Shown: positions 9,096-18,087 of the stretch, piece by piece
How the letters are laid out: each line of letters opens with the position of its first letter
How positions within the stretch are numbered: position 1 is the first letter of the stretch
Assembly (NCBI GenBank): GCA_029688825.1
Contig: JARUKX010000023.1
Span: 1 to 55,388 of the forward strand
DNA: 55,388 nt
Direction: 5' to 3'
From: Haloarculaceae archaeon H-GB1-1
GTDB lineage: Archaea; Halobacteriota; Halobacteria; Halobacteriales; Haloarculaceae
Translations under genes and position numbers: made by a program
Notes under the pieces: model-generated
Seen by the model: the letters and a program-made list of their open reading frames with translations, nothing else
What the model was told of the DNA's origin: nothing
Database searches by the model: none

Positions 9096-9275
9096 TTAGT
9101 TTACTGGTGTCCACCCGCACACCGAGCACTCCGACGCGCTCGCATCGTGGAGACCGCCGCAATCGGGACACTGCTTCTTGTTGTAGCTTTCCTCCCAACC
9201 GGCTTCCTCGACCTCGTGCCCACGCTGTGACAGGAAGTCGTCGAAGAGTTCGTCGTTGCTCGGAGCGGACGCCAT
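9096..9275 (-). CDS. HVO_0416-family zinc-finger microprotein
   Basis: A 59-aa acidic protein with a C-terminal zinc ribbon: CPDCGG and CSVCGW form two CxxC knuckles. The N-terminal half (DELFDDFLSQRGHEVEE) is helical and acidic. Single-domain zinc-finger microproteins of this type are abundant in haloarchaea and several affect stress responses or biofilms; the role of this one is unknown. The start at 9275 is favoured over upstream codons because a TATA box (CCTATATGG on the minus strand, near 9302) lies about 27 bp upstream, predicting a leaderless transcript. Confidence 0.8.
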   Translation of the reverse strand: MASAPSNDELFDDFLSQRGHEVEEAGWEESYNKKQCPDCGGLHDASASECSVCGWTPVN

Positions 9276-9296
9276 ACATGCTATGGTATACCACAT

Positions 9297-9306
9297 CACC
9301 ATATAG
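9297..9306 (-). promoter_or_regulatory. TATA box of the zinc-finger gene
   Basis: Minus strand reads ACCTATATGG, centred about 27 bp upstream of the ATG at 9275. This is the spacing expected for a leaderless haloarchaeal transcript. Confidence 0.5.
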
Positions 9307-9418
9307 GTCTATTGGTCGCGGACCATGTTGACAGTACACACAGTACAGGATCGACGCCGGACTCGCGGCGAATTCGCTCAGACTGATTCCGGCGTGCGAA
9401 CCCAGATTGACGTACAGT

Positions 9419-10522
9419 TCAGAGCGCGTCGAGGAGTACGTCGACGTCCTCGGCGGTGTTGAACACGTGGACGGACGCCCGGACCGCCTCCGGGTCGGGA
9501 ATGTGCCTGACGATGATGCCCTCGTCTGCCAGCCGTTTCGCCGTCGCCGCCGGGTCCTCGGCCGTGAAGGTGACCAGCCCCGAGTCGTACTCGCGAGGGC
9601 TCAGCAGCCTGTCGCCGAGGCCGTCCTTGAGCCGGTCGGTCAGCCGTTCGACGCGCGACTGCACGGTGTCCATCCCGACGCGCTCGAGGACGTCCATCGC
9701 CTCCCCCAGCGCCGCGTAGGGTGCGAGCGACCGCGTTCCGAGTTCGAATCGCCGCGCGTCCGGCCAGAACTCGTAGCCCGCTGCCTTGGGGTCCTGCACG
9801 GACCGATACCCGATCCGGTCCGGCCGGAGTCGTTCCAGTGCGTCCGACGCGACGTAGAGGAATCCCGACCCCCAGACGCCGAGCAGCCACTTGTGGCCGG
9901 CCATCGCGACGTAGTCCGCACCCCACTCCTGGACGTCGACCGGCACCTGGCCGGGCGACTGCACGGCGTCGACGAGCACCTCTGCACCAGCGTCGTGGGC
10001 GGTCTCCGTGATCTCGGCGACCGGAAGCTGCGTCCCGTAGTTCCAGGACAGCGAGCTGAGACACAGTAGTCGAGCATCGGCAACGGCGTCTTTCACGTGG
10101 TCCATATCGACGCGTCCCCGTTCGGTCTCCAGTACCCGGAGTTCGACGTCGTGGCGGTCGGCCAGTCGCAGCCACGGCAATCGTCCCGACGGGTGTTCGA
10201 GGTCCGTCGTGACGACGACGTCGCCCGGCTGCCAGTCGATGGCCGACGCGACGGTGTTGATGCCGTCGACGGTACTCTGGGTCAGCGCGATCTCGCCGGT
10301 GTCCGCTCCGACGAATTCCGCGGCCCGCTCGCGCGCAGCGTCCATCGCCGCCCAGGCCTCGGGATACACGGATTCGGCCGTCGGGTGACTGTAGGCCTGC
10401 CGCTGCTGGAACTCCGTGGCCGCCTCGACGACCCGCCGCGGCGTCGCCGCGCTCGCACCCGTGTTCAGGTACACGACCTCCTCCAACGCCGGAATGTCCG
10501 CTCGCAGTGCTTCGGGGTTCAC
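9419..10522 (-). CDS. Class V aminotransferase / cysteine desulfurase-like PLP enzyme
   Basis: A 367-aa fold-type I PLP enzyme. Visible landmarks are the N-terminal YLNTGASAATPRRV, TTDLEHPSGRLPW (the cofactor-stacking region), LVDAVQSPGQ (the Asp that holds the pyridine nitrogen) and the Schiff-base lysine in AMAGHKWLLG. These place it in the NifS/SufS/isopenicillin-N-epimerase group. No clear catalytic Cys loop of a true desulfurase is seen, so the substrate is uncertain. It lies 27 bp downstream of the cobalt transporter ATPase on the same strand and could be co-transcribed, without an obvious functional link. Confidence 0.85.
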   Translation of the reverse strand: MNPEALRADIPALEEVVYLNTGASAATPRRVVEAATEFQQRQAYSHPTAESVYPEAWAAMDAARERAAEFVGADTGEIALTQSTVDGINTVASAIDWQPGDVVVTTDLEHPSGRLPWLRLADRHDVELRVLETERGRVDMDHVKDAVADARLLCLSSLSWNYGTQLPVAEITETAHDAGAEVLVDAVQSPGQVPVDVQEWGADYVAMAGHKWLLGVWGSGFLYVASDALERLRPDRIGYRSVQDPKAAGYEFWPDARRFELGTRSLAPYAALGEAMDVLERVGMDTVQSRVERLTDRLKDGLGDRLLSPREYDSGLVTFTAEDPAATAKRLADEGIIVRHIPDPEAVRASVHVFNTAEDVDVLLDAL

Positions 10523-10549
10523 GGTCCGAGCAGACGCCCGCCAGTCGTT

Positions 10550-11296
10550 TCAATCTACGGTCGGACGGTCCTCGCCGCCGGGCTGGGCTGCCGAGTCGAA
10601 GACGAACGTCCGGAGCCCGTACCGGTCCGCGACCGCCGGCGAGAGCGAGTCTCCGCGGTAGTCGACGCGCCCGTCGTCGAGGACCGTTACGACGTCTCCC
10701 ACTGCGAGCCCGAAGCCGACGTCGTGGGTGGCGATGACCAGGGTGATGCCGCGCTCGGACAGTCGTTCGACGACGTCCACGATGGCCGCACAGCCCTCGC
10801 CGTCGAGTCCCGCAGTCGGTTCGTCCAGCAGGAGGTAGTCGGGTTCGAGCGCGAGGACGCCCGCCAACCCGACGCGCTTCTTCTCGCCGCCGCTGAGCGT
10901 GTTGCACAGCCGGTCGGCGTGCTCGGCGACGCCCAGCCGTTCCATCGCGCGCTCGGCCCGCCCGGAGTCGTCGACGCCGGCGTTGACGAGCCCGAACTCG
11001 ACGTCCTGCTCGACGGTCGGCGCGACGAGCTGGTCGTCCGGGTTCTGGAAGACCATCCCCACCTGCTGACGGAGCGCCGACAGACTCGCGTCGTCGTAGG
11101 CGACCGCCTCGCCGTCGACGTAGACCATCCCCGCGTCGGGCTCCAGCAGGCCGTTGCAGTGGCGCAACAGCGTGGACTTGCCCGCACCGTTTCGACCGAA
11201 CAGAACCGTCACGTCGCCCGATTCGGCCCGGAAGTCCACCCCGTCGAGGACGACCTCGCCGTCGCGGGCGAACGTCAGATCCTCGGTCCGGATCAC
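10550..11296 (-). CDS. cbiO: Energy-coupling factor ATPase for cobalt/nickel import
   Basis: A 248-aa ABC ATPase powering the CbiMNQ transporter. Walker A is [10 protein letters not shown], the Q-loop is in [10 protein letters not shown], the signature is LSGGEKKR, Walker B is [12 protein letters not shown] and the switch His is in ATHDVG. The DDQL segment after the Q-loop is typical of ECF-type ATPases. The GTG at 11296 overlaps the 3' end of cbiQ by 4 bp, showing translational coupling. It is the last transporter gene in the CbiMNQO run. Confidence 0.93.
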   Translation of the reverse strand: MIRTEDLTFARDGEVVLDGVDFRAESGDVTVLFGRNGAGKSTLLRHCNGLLEPDAGMVYVDGEAVAYDDASLSALRQQVGMVFQNPDDQLVAPTVEQDVEFGLVNAGVDDSGRAERAMERLGVAEHADRLCNTLSGGEKKRVGLAGVLALEPDYLLLDEPTAGLDGEGCAAIVDVVERLSERGITLVIATHDVGFGLAVGDVVTVLDDGRVDYRGDSLSPAVADRYGLRTFVFDSAAQPGGEDRPTVD

Positions 11297-12021
11297 GGCA
11301 ACCACCCCACCAGGACCAGACACGCCAGGGCGGCGACAGCGTACCCGTGCCCGCGGTTCTCGACGCTGGGCACCGGCATTTTCCCGTCGTACCCGCGGGC
11401 GCGCATCGATTGCTCCATCGCGTCGGCCCGCGAGAGCGTCTTCAGGAACAGCGAGAACGAGAGCAGTTTCGTCGTGCGGAACGTCGTCCGGCGATTCCTG
11501 AACCCGAGGCGGGCCGCTGCGGCGACGTGGAGTCGCTCGGACTCCGCGAGCAACAGCTGGATGCCGCGATACGTGAGCAGCGCGAACTCGACGACGAACG
11601 AGGGCAGCCGAAGCCGCTTCAGCGCCGCGAACAGCGCCGGGACCGGCGTCGTCACGACGAGATACCCCAGCACCGACAGCGAGGCGACCGACCGGAGGCC
11701 GGTCGTCACGACCCGGTCGACGCCCGTCCGAGTGACAGTGACGGGTCCAAGCGCGGCGATGGGGTCGCCCGCGGTGAACGCCAGGACGACGGCGAGGCTG
11801 GGCACCAGGAAGTACGTGGGCACCTTCAGGAACCGGAGGTACTGCCGGCCGGCGGCATCGTACCCGAGCGCGAGGAACCACGCCGCTGCAGCGAGGTGGG
11901 TCGTCCGGGCGGGCGCGGCGACGGTCACCGCCAGCGCGGTCAGCGCGAAGTAGACGTTCAGGTGCCCGTCGACGCGCGGGGTGGCGTCCTGCTGGGTCCG
12001 TTCGAGGGTCGCGTGGTGCAT
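11293..12021 (-). CDS. cbiQ: ECF transporter transmembrane (T) component
   Basis: A 242-aa inner-membrane coupling protein of the cobalt/nickel ECF transporter. It has about five hydrophobic segments and a long cytosolic loop. The C-terminal coupling helices carry the conserved Ala-Arg-Gly motifs AAAARLGF and MRARGYDGK that dock onto the ATPases. The ATG at 12021 is chosen because it forms an ATGA overlap with cbiN and gives a family-sized N-terminus; the open frame extends 60 bp further with no conserved features. Confidence 0.9.
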   Translation of the reverse strand: MHHATLERTQQDATPRVDGHLNVYFALTALAVTVAAPARTTHLAAAAWFLALGYDAAGRQYLRFLKVPTYFLVPSLAVVLAFTAGDPIAALGPVTVTRTGVDRVVTTGLRSVASLSVLGYLVVTTPVPALFAALKRLRLPSFVVEFALLTYRGIQLLLAESERLHVAAAARLGFRNRRTTFRTTKLLSFSLFLKTLSRADAMEQSMRARGYDGKMPVPSVENRGHGYAVAALACLVLVGWLP

Positions 12022-12314
12022 CACTCGGACCGGTCGGTTGCCGCGTCGTTCGAACTGTCGAAACGTCGCACGGCGTACCACACGAGGCCCGCACCGACGG
12101 CCGCCTGCAGGCCGAACAGCAGCGTCTCACCGAGTACGGTCGACGGTGCCCAGAGGGACGCCATCCACGGCTCGTAGCCGGGCGCGATGGACTCGGTCTG
12201 TTCGCGGGCGGCGACGTCCGCCCCGCCGAACCCGGACGGGTAGACGAACGGGCCGACGACCACGACGACGACGGCGAGCGCCGCAGCGGCGACGACCAGT
12301 CGGCCGCGGGTCAC
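12021..12314 (-). CDS. cbiN: CbiN-like ECF accessory subunit
   Basis: A 97-aa protein with two hydrophobic helices, one after the start ([19 protein letters not shown]) and one near the C-terminus ([20 protein letters not shown]), separated by an extracellular loop. That is the topology of CbiN/PDGLE-type proteins, which help load metal into CbiM. The GTG start overlaps the cbiM stop by 4 bp and the stop overlaps cbiQ. The conserved PDGLE-like segment is weak, so identification rests mainly on size, topology and gene order. Confidence 0.82.
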   Translation of the reverse strand: MTRGRLVVAAAALAVVVVVVGPFVYPSGFGGADVAAREQTESIAPGYEPWMASLWAPSTVLGETLLFGLQAAVGAGLVWYAVRRFDSSNDAATDRSE

Positions 12315-12973
12315 GCCGCCACCCCCAGTCGGGACCTGACCGCGTCCGTGGCGCTCGCGACGTAGCCGATGAGCGCCGCCGCGAGCAGCCCTTCGAGGAT
12401 GCCGATGGGGAGCTGCGTGACCGCGAAGATGCCGAGGAACTTCGTCAGGGCCGACAGGACGCCCTCGACCCCCGAACTGGTCGGGAACGCCAGCGCCAGT
12501 TGCGAGGACGTCACGAAGTAGGTCGTCCAGTCGGCCAGCACCGCGGCGGCGAAGGTGGCCTTCTGGAGGTCGAACCGCCCGCGCAACGAGCGGAAGACCA
12601 CCCACCCGACGAGCGGCCCGACGACGCCCATCGACGCCACGTTCGCGCCGAGCGTCGAGATTCCGCCGTGGGCCAGCAAGAGCGCCTGATAGAGGAGGAC
12701 GAGCGCGGAGAGAAACGCCGTGACCGCGGGTCCGAAGAGTACGACGGCGATGCCGGTCCCTGTCGGGTGGGTCGTGCTGCCGGTCACCGACGGCAGTTTC
12801 AGCGCCGACAGGACGAACATGAACGCCGCGGCGACGGCCAGCAGCGCCTTCTGTCGGGGGTCGTCGCGGACGAGCATCGCCGTTCTGTAGCCTCCGTACA
12901 CGACGGCCGGGGCGGCGAAGAGAACCCACGCCAGCGCCCACTCGACGGGTAGGAAGCCTTCCATGATGTGCAC
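12311..12973 (-). CDS. cbiM: Cobalt/nickel ECF transporter substrate-binding (S) component
   Basis: A 220-aa membrane protein that binds the metal ion. The start is GTG at 12973, giving M-H-I-M-E-G-F-L-P. In this family the first four residues coordinate Co(II) or Ni(II), so this start, not the later ATG at 12964, is functionally required. An AAGGAG-like ribosome site sits about 10 nt upstream, so this is not a leaderless gene. HPTGTG and several hydrophobic helices follow. It is first in the cbiMNQO run; cobalt for cobalamin is the likeliest substrate, but nickel cannot be excluded. Confidence 0.93.
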   Translation of the reverse strand: MHIMEGFLPVEWALAWVLFAAPAVVYGGYRTAMLVRDDPRQKALLAVAAAFMFVLSALKLPSVTGSTTHPTGTGIAVVLFGPAVTAFLSALVLLYQALLLAHGGISTLGANVASMGVVGPLVGWVVFRSLRGRFDLQKATFAAAVLADWTTYFVTSSQLALAFPTSSGVEGVLSALTKFLGIFAVTQLPIGILEGLLAAALIGYVASATDAVRSRLGVAA

Positions 12974-13009
12974 GGTACCCGCTCCTTGTCGAACGGAACT
13001 CGAGCCACG

Positions 13010-13029
13010 ACTAAAACAATTCTGATTGT
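13010..13029 (-). promoter_or_regulatory. Putative cbiM promoter and operator
   Basis: An A/T-rich stretch reading TTGTTTTAGTC on the minus strand lies about 40 bp before the cbiM GTG and could be the TATA element. It overlaps the inverted repeat ACAAT-N4-ATTGT (13016-13029), a possible metal-regulator site. Confidence 0.35.
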
Positions 13030-13144
13030 GGTAGCTAAAATCGAGTTGAGTTGCGCCTCGGGGAGCTTTTCGCGCGAGTGGAGCGCTTCGCGCACCGCTC
13101 ACCGCAAAAACGTGGGGAAAAAGCGCCCCTTCGGGCCGGCCGCT

Positions 13145-14284
13145 CTACGCCCGTCGGAACGCGATTGCTGCGCCTTGTCCGAAGCCGACGCATTCGGTCG
13201 CGAGTCCGTGCTCGGCGTCGCGGCGGTTCATCTCGTGGACGAGCGTCACGGGCAGACGCGCGCCGGAGGCACCGAGCGGGTGACCGATGGCGATAGCGCC
13301 GCCGTTGACGTTGAACTGGTCGTCGTCGAAGCCGAGTTCGCGCTGGCAGTACAGCGTCTGACTGGCGAAGGCCTCGTTGAGTTCGACGAGGTCGAAGTCC
13401 GAAGGGGTCTGTCCGGTGCGCTCACAGAGCGCACGGACGGCGGGGACCGGACCGATTCCCATCACGGTGGGGTCGACGCCGACGACCTCGTGTGCGCCGA
13501 TTTCGGCCAGAATCTGGAGGTCGTTGTCCTCGGCGAACTCGCGACTGGTGATCAGCGTCGCGGACGCGCCGTCGGAGACCTGCGAGGCGTTGCCGGGGGT
13601 GATGCTGCCGTCGGACTTGAAGACGGTCGGGAGCTGGGAGAGCTTCTCCATCGTGGTGTCCGGGCGGATGCCCTCGTCCTCCTCGACGAGGCCGTCGTCG
13701 GTCTCGATGGGGACGATCTCGTCGCCGAAGCGGCCCGAGTCGGTGGCGTCCGCGGCGCGTTCGTGGCTCCGGAGCGCGTAGGCGTCCTGGTCCTCTCTGG
13801 AGACGCCGTACTCCTCGGCGACCTTCTCTGCGGTCATGCCCATCTGGAGTTCGCCGATGTTGTACAGTTCGGCGAGTCGCGGATGGACGTTGTGCGTGTT
13901 CTCGCCCATGGGAACGCGGGACATCGACTCGACGCCGCCGGCGATGATGGCGTCGCGCTGCCCGGCGGCGACCGCGTCGGCGGCGGACATGACGGCCTGC
14001 GCGGAGGAGGCACACCATCGGTTGACGGTCGTCGCGGGGACGCTCTCGCCGAGTGGCGAGAGGAGCGCGATGACGCGAGCCAGATTGTTGCCCTGCTCGC
14101 CGCGCTGCTGGGCACACCCCCACATCAGGTCGTCTATCTCGTCGCCGGCGAGCCCGGTCTCCTCGAGGATCTCCTCGATGAGCGGCACGGAGAGGTCTTC
14201 GCTGCGAACGTCAGCGAAGACGCCGTCTTCCTTGCCCTGGGGAGTCCGGTACGCCGCGGCGATGACTGGGGTCGTGTCGGCCAT
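13145..14284 (-). CDS. Thiolase / acetyl-CoA C-acetyltransferase
   Basis: A 379-aa thiolase acting on acyl-CoA (beta-oxidation or acetoacetyl-CoA formation). The nucleophilic Cys is residue 91 (WCASSAQAV), the catalytic His is residue 335 (GHPLGASGAR) and the second Cys is residue 365 (ECVGFGQG). NVNGGAIAIGHP is the classic thiolase-II signature. Length and all three catalytic residues are complete. It is divergent from the AAA ATPase. The precise substrate cannot be told from sequence. Confidence 0.92.
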   Translation of the reverse strand: MADTTPVIAAAYRTPQGKEDGVFADVRSEDLSVPLIEEILEETGLAGDEIDDLMWGCAQQRGEQGNNLARVIALLSPLGESVPATTVNRWCASSAQAVMSAADAVAAGQRDAIIAGGVESMSRVPMGENTHNVHPRLAELYNIGELQMGMTAEKVAEEYGVSREDQDAYALRSHERAADATDSGRFGDEIVPIETDDGLVEEDEGIRPDTTMEKLSQLPTVFKSDGSITPGNASQVSDGASATLITSREFAEDNDLQILAEIGAHEVVGVDPTVMGIGPVPAVRALCERTGQTPSDFDLVELNEAFASQTLYCQRELGFDDDQFNVNGGAIAIGHPLGASGARLPVTLVHEMNRRDAEHGLATECVGFGQGAAIAFRRA

Positions 14285-14369
14285 ACGGGAACAACGTCGC
14301 GGACTCTGTTAAACCCACACAAACAGCCACCCCATCGTCGCGCGTTGTTTCCTTCCCGGTTTCGTGTAA

Positions 14370-14375
14370 CTTATA
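14370..14375 (+). promoter_or_regulatory. TATA box of the AAA ATPase gene
   Basis: CTTATA lies about 29 bp upstream of the ATG at 14402, consistent with an almost leaderless mRNA. Confidence 0.5.
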
Positions 14376-14401
14376 CTCCTTGCCGGCAAATGGCATGAAG
14401 A

Positions 14402-15733
14402 ATGAGCAACCCGGAGCTTGACGTCGTCGAGTTTCTGCTGACCGCGAAGACCTACAGCAGGGACAAATCACTCGACGTCGACGATCTGCCGCCGTCTTAC
14501 CGGGCCGCCTTCTGGAGTGACGGCCAAATCGAGCGACCGCTATCGACAACTACGACGGCCGCCCGCGAGGCCACGGGCGTCGAACACCCGTGGGAGGCGG
14601 TGTCCGAACTGATGTTCACCGACCGCGACGACTTCTCGGGGACCATCGATTTCACCGACGAGGACCTCGCCGAAGAGTGGATCCGCGACCGGCTGACGGA
14701 GGAACGCCTGATGAACAACCCGACGCTCGCCGCACAGTACGAAGACGACTTCGAGGGCGTCGACTACGACATCGCACGGCAGACGAATCGCCCGGCGAGA
14801 GCCGACCGCGCGTGGATCGACAGTCTGCTGGAGGAGTACTTCGACGAGGAGGAAGAGGAGGAGATGCTCGACCTCGTCGAGATCCGCGCGCCCGAGGAGG
14901 TGGACATCACGCTCGACGACCTCGTCCTGACACAGGAGCAAGAGGACGAGATTCACAAGATCGTCAAAGCCATCGAACACCGTGACTACCTCGCCCAGAT
15001 CGGCCTGCGAGAGATCGGGAAGCTGCTGTTCGTCGGCCCACCGGGCACCGGGAAGACCTCCGTCGCCCGCTCGCTCGCCGTCGACCTCGACCTGCCGTTC
15101 GTCGAGGTGAAGCTGTCGATGATCACCAGCCAGTACCTCGGCGAGACGGCGAAGAACGTCGAGAAGACCTTCGAGGTCGCCAAGCGACTCTCGCCGTGTA
15201 TCCTGTTCATGGACGAGTTCGACTTCGTCGCGAAGACCCGCGCCAGCGACGAACACGCCGCCATCAAGCGCGCCGTCAACACCCTCCTGAAGAGCATCGA
15301 CGAAGTGTCGCTCATCCAGGACGACGTGCTCCTCATCGGGGCGACGAACCACCCCGACCAGCTCGACGCCGCCGCGTGGCGACGCTTCGACGAGATCGTG
15401 AACTTCCCGAAGCCGGACGCCGGGATGCGCGCGGGCATCCTCGAAATCGTCACCCGCGAGATGACCGTCGACGACTTCGACCCCGCGGAACTCGCCGACA
15501 TGACCGAGGGACTGACCGGCAGCGACCTCCGGCTCGTCCTTCGCGAGGCCGTCCTCGAAGCGCTCACCGAGGAGCGGACGGTGCTCACGCAGCAGGACCT
15601 CAAGGACGCCGTCGCCGAGTTCGAAGAGCGGGACAACCTCAAGGACCTCGACATGATCGAGGGCGACCACGACGCGCTCATCGCCGGCGGGGACATCTCC
15701 GGCGGTTCGGACGGGCACGACCACGACCACTGA
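14402..15733 (+). CDS. AAA-family ATPase with novel N-terminal domain
   Basis: A 443-aa protein with about 180 N-terminal residues of unrecognised, acidic character, ending in a run of glutamates (EEYFDEEEEEEML). An AAA core follows: Walker A GPPGTGKTS (K218), Walker B ILFMDEFDF, sensor-1 GATNHPDQLD and an arginine-finger region WRRFDEI. The C-terminal helical lid ends in a His/Asp tail (GGSDGHDHDH) that could bind metal. It resembles proteasome-ATPase/Cdc48-like cores, but with one AAA module and no coiled coil. The partner and substrate are unknown. Confidence 0.85.
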   Translation: MSNPELDVVEFLLTAKTYSRDKSLDVDDLPPSYRAAFWSDGQIERPLSTTTTAAREATGVEHPWEAVSELMFTDRDDFSGTIDFTDEDLAEEWIRDRLTEERLMNNPTLAAQYEDDFEGVDYDIARQTNRPARADRAWIDSLLEEYFDEEEEEEMLDLVEIRAPEEVDITLDDLVLTQEQEDEIHKIVKAIEHRDYLAQIGLREIGKLLFVGPPGTGKTSVARSLAVDLDLPFVEVKLSMITSQYLGETAKNVEKTFEVAKRLSPCILFMDEFDFVAKTRASDEHAAIKRAVNTLLKSIDEVSLIQDDVLLIGATNHPDQLDAAAWRRFDEIVNFPKPDAGMRAGILEIVTREMTVDDFDPAELADMTEGLTGSDLRLVLREAVLEALTEERTVLTQQDLKDAVAEFEERDNLKDLDMIEGDHDALIAGGDISGGSDGHDHDH

Positions 15734-15768
15734 AGCCTTTTTCACGGCTCGGAGACCACGTTCCGGCG

Positions 15769-16596
15769 ATGGACGTCACGTTGCTCGGCACCGGCGACAC
15801 GACGGGGACGCCGCAGTTGCAGTGCGATTGCGAGACCTGCGAACGCGCCCGCGAGCTGTCGGTCGAGCGAACGCGGTTCTCGGTCCACGTCCGGAACGAG
15901 CGCACCGGCGAGTGCCTGCTCGTCGACGCCAGCCCCGACTTCCGCTATCAGTTCCAGCGCGAGGACGTCGGCCTTCCGGACGCGATCGTCGTCACCCACA
16001 TCCACTTCGACCACCTCGACGGGCTGGGCAACGTCTACCGGCTGGTCGAGGACGTTCCCGTCTACGCGGCGAACGAGACGGACCCCGAGACCGGCGAGAG
16101 CGTCGCCGAGACGGTTCGCCGGCGCTACGACTACCTCGACGCGGTGACGGTCGAACCGGAAACGCCGTTCGAGACGGTCGAGACCTGCGGGTTCGAGGTG
16201 ACGCTCGTCCCCGTCGACCACCCACCGCTGCTTTGCTACGGCGTCGTCGTGGAAGACCCCGAGACGGGCGCGACGCTGGCGATGACCGGCGATACGAGCT
16301 TCGGGATTCCGGAACGGTCTCGCGACCGACTCTCCGGGGCCGACCTGCTGCTCGTCGAGGGCATCGTCACCGCGGACAAGTGCGAGTACCACCCGCTCGG
16401 CGGCACCCACCACGATTCCGACGGGGTGCCTCGAACCTTCGGGACGAAGCACATGACCATCGAGGGCGCGCACGCGATGGCCGCGGCACTCGACGCCGCG
16501 CAGTACCGCATCGTCCACACGAGTCACTTCATCGACGCCGACGACGCCTTCGCGGAGTCGCTGGCTGTTGACGGCGAGCAGTACGAGCTATCGTGA
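15769..16596 (+). CDS. MBL-fold metallo-hydrolase, PhnP-like
   Basis: A 275-aa metallo-beta-lactamase-fold phosphodiesterase. The metal motif is THIHFDHLDG, with later ligands in DHPPLL, MTGDTS and HTSHF. An N-terminal zinc knuckle C19-x-C21-x-x-C24 (QCDCETCERAR) matches the extra structural zinc site of PhnP. E. coli PhnP hydrolyses cyclic ribose phosphates in phosphonate breakdown, but no phn genes lie nearby, so a general cyclic-phosphate or RNA-processing role is possible. The ATG at 15769 fits the family N-terminus (DVTLLGTGDTTGTP) and lies 36 bp after the AAA gene. Confidence 0.85.
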   Translation: MDVTLLGTGDTTGTPQLQCDCETCERARELSVERTRFSVHVRNERTGECLLVDASPDFRYQFQREDVGLPDAIVVTHIHFDHLDGLGNVYRLVEDVPVYAANETDPETGESVAETVRRRYDYLDAVTVEPETPFETVETCGFEVTLVPVDHPPLLCYGVVVEDPETGATLAMTGDTSFGIPERSRDRLSGADLLLVEGIVTADKCEYHPLGGTHHDSDGVPRTFGTKHMTIEGAHAMAAALDAAQYRIVHTSHFIDADDAFAESLAVDGEQYELS

Positions 16597-16672
16597 TGCG
16601 TCGCCACGAACCGACGGAGGGCACGCGCAGACGGCCGGAACGCGTAAATTCTGCGAGCGTTCAGCGTCCGCC

Positions 16673-17974
16673 ATGGCCCCCGAACTCTCGCGCCGTCGCC
16701 TCTTGACCGGCGGTACCGTGGCCGCAGCCGGCTTGCTCGGCGGCGCGACGTTCCTCCCGTCCGGATTCCTCCCCGACGGCGTCGCCGTCGCACGGACGTG
16801 GTATCGACCGATTCCAGATATCGAGTGGCGACCGCCGGTCACGGCGACCCACGCCGAGGCGTCCCGAAATCTGCTTCGCGACACCGTCACGCGGGCCGAA
16901 CACGACCTCGATGCTGTCGGGTCCGTCGACGACTCGGCGACGGGCGTGGCGCCGGAGCGGGCGCTCGACGAGGCTCGCGATCACCTCGGAGACGCGGCGG
17001 GAACGGCTGACTGGGAGACGCTTCGCGACGTCCGAAACGGGCTCGACGCCGCGGGGCGTGCCATCGGCGGCGTCCGCCTCGCCGCCGGGACGGCGTCCGG
17101 CGAACACCTGGCCACGCAGGCCCGGACGATTCAGGAGGAACTGGCGCGGGCGAGCGACCGAATCAGCTATCGGGTCGCCGACCCGTCCCGCGGACTGGCG
17201 CGGCTGTACTGGGCGGAGCGATGGTTGTCACTGGGGTTGCTCCACACCTATCGCAACGGCACCTACGCTGGTCAAGAGGAACCGACCACCGAATACGACG
17301 ACTACAGTCTGATTTCGACGTGGGGCAGCCACATGCAAGCCCGCGGCTACGCGCTCGACGCCAAACACCTGGCCGCGGATTACCGCGACAGCGTGGGCGA
17401 CGCGGCGGACCGCACCGACCACGTCGAAGCGGTGGCAGCCAGCCTGCAAGACGGCGCTCGTACCGCCAAACCGGGCCTCGAAGCACAGGACCGCCGCGAG
17501 GAGACGCTTCGCGCGATTCCGGACGGAACGCGCCGGACCTTCGAATGGCAGCAGTTCCGGGCGAAAATCGCCGCGAACGTGTTCTTCGACCGCGGCCCGT
17601 GGGCCGGCGTCCCCCTGTACCGAGCAGTCACCAACGCCGAAGCGTTGCTCGTCTGTCGTGGGGCCGATGCCGCACTCGCCCGGTCGGACCTCGGTCGGGG
17701 CGACGAGGTGACTCCCTCGATGCTCGACCAGGCGAAGCGGACGGCGCTTCGGCTGCTCGACGAGCGACTGACGACCCCCCGGACCCCCTCGCTCCTGGCG
17801 CTCTTGGCTCGCGAACCCCGGCGGCTGCTGCGGGCGGGCGATAGCGAACTCGAACCGGACCCCGAACGGGACCACCAGCGAGCGCGGGCCTACGGGAAGT
17901 ACCTGCGGGCGGTCGGCTACTTGCGTGCGCTTCCCGACGTCGTCGCCTGGGTAACGGGGTCGGACACGTCCTGA
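16673..17974 (+). CDS. Tat-exported haloarchaeal protein of unknown function
   Basis: A 433-aa protein with a twin-arginine signal (SRRRLLTGG, then a hydrophobic stretch to about residue 40), so it is exported folded by the Tat pathway whose translocase is also encoded in this window. The mature part is predicted mostly helical, rich in Ala, Arg and Glu, with no enzyme motif I recognise and no C-terminal anchor. There is no clear lipobox Cys after the hydrophobic stretch. The ATG at 16673 gives the Tat motif and follows a TAAATT element by about 26 bp. Related haloarchaeal proteins are listed only as hypothetical. Confidence 0.75.
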   Translation: MAPELSRRRLLTGGTVAAAGLLGGATFLPSGFLPDGVAVARTWYRPIPDIEWRPPVTATHAEASRNLLRDTVTRAEHDLDAVGSVDDSATGVAPERALDEARDHLGDAAGTADWETLRDVRNGLDAAGRAIGGVRLAAGTASGEHLATQARTIQEELARASDRISYRVADPSRGLARLYWAERWLSLGLLHTYRNGTYAGQEEPTTEYDDYSLISTWGSHMQARGYALDAKHLAADYRDSVGDAADRTDHVEAVAASLQDGARTAKPGLEAQDRREETLRAIPDGTRRTFEWQQFRAKIAANVFFDRGPWAGVPLYRAVTNAEALLVCRGADAALARSDLGRGDEVTPSMLDQAKRTALRLLDERLTTPRTPSLLALLAREPRRLLRAGDSELEPDPERDHQRARAYGKYLRAVGYLRALPDVVAWVTGSDTS

Positions 17975-18087
17975 CGCCACTCCGGCTGGTCTGTCTCGGG
18001 CGAGATCGCCTCTCATAGCGACTGCCGTGGTCTGTGCCGACAGTCCGCTGGCGAAGCGACCGAGGGGCACAGGAACGGTGGCCGCTA

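Noticed and set aside
8839-9339. Minus-strand open frame between the aquaporin and zinc-finger genes
   Set aside because: It contains the zinc-finger gene in another frame, and its own translation has scrambled composition. Nothing else could be supported in 8814-9095.
10097-11953. Long plus-strand open frame opposite the aminotransferase and cobalt transporter
   Set aside because: Those minus-strand genes have all their catalytic motifs; this frame has none.
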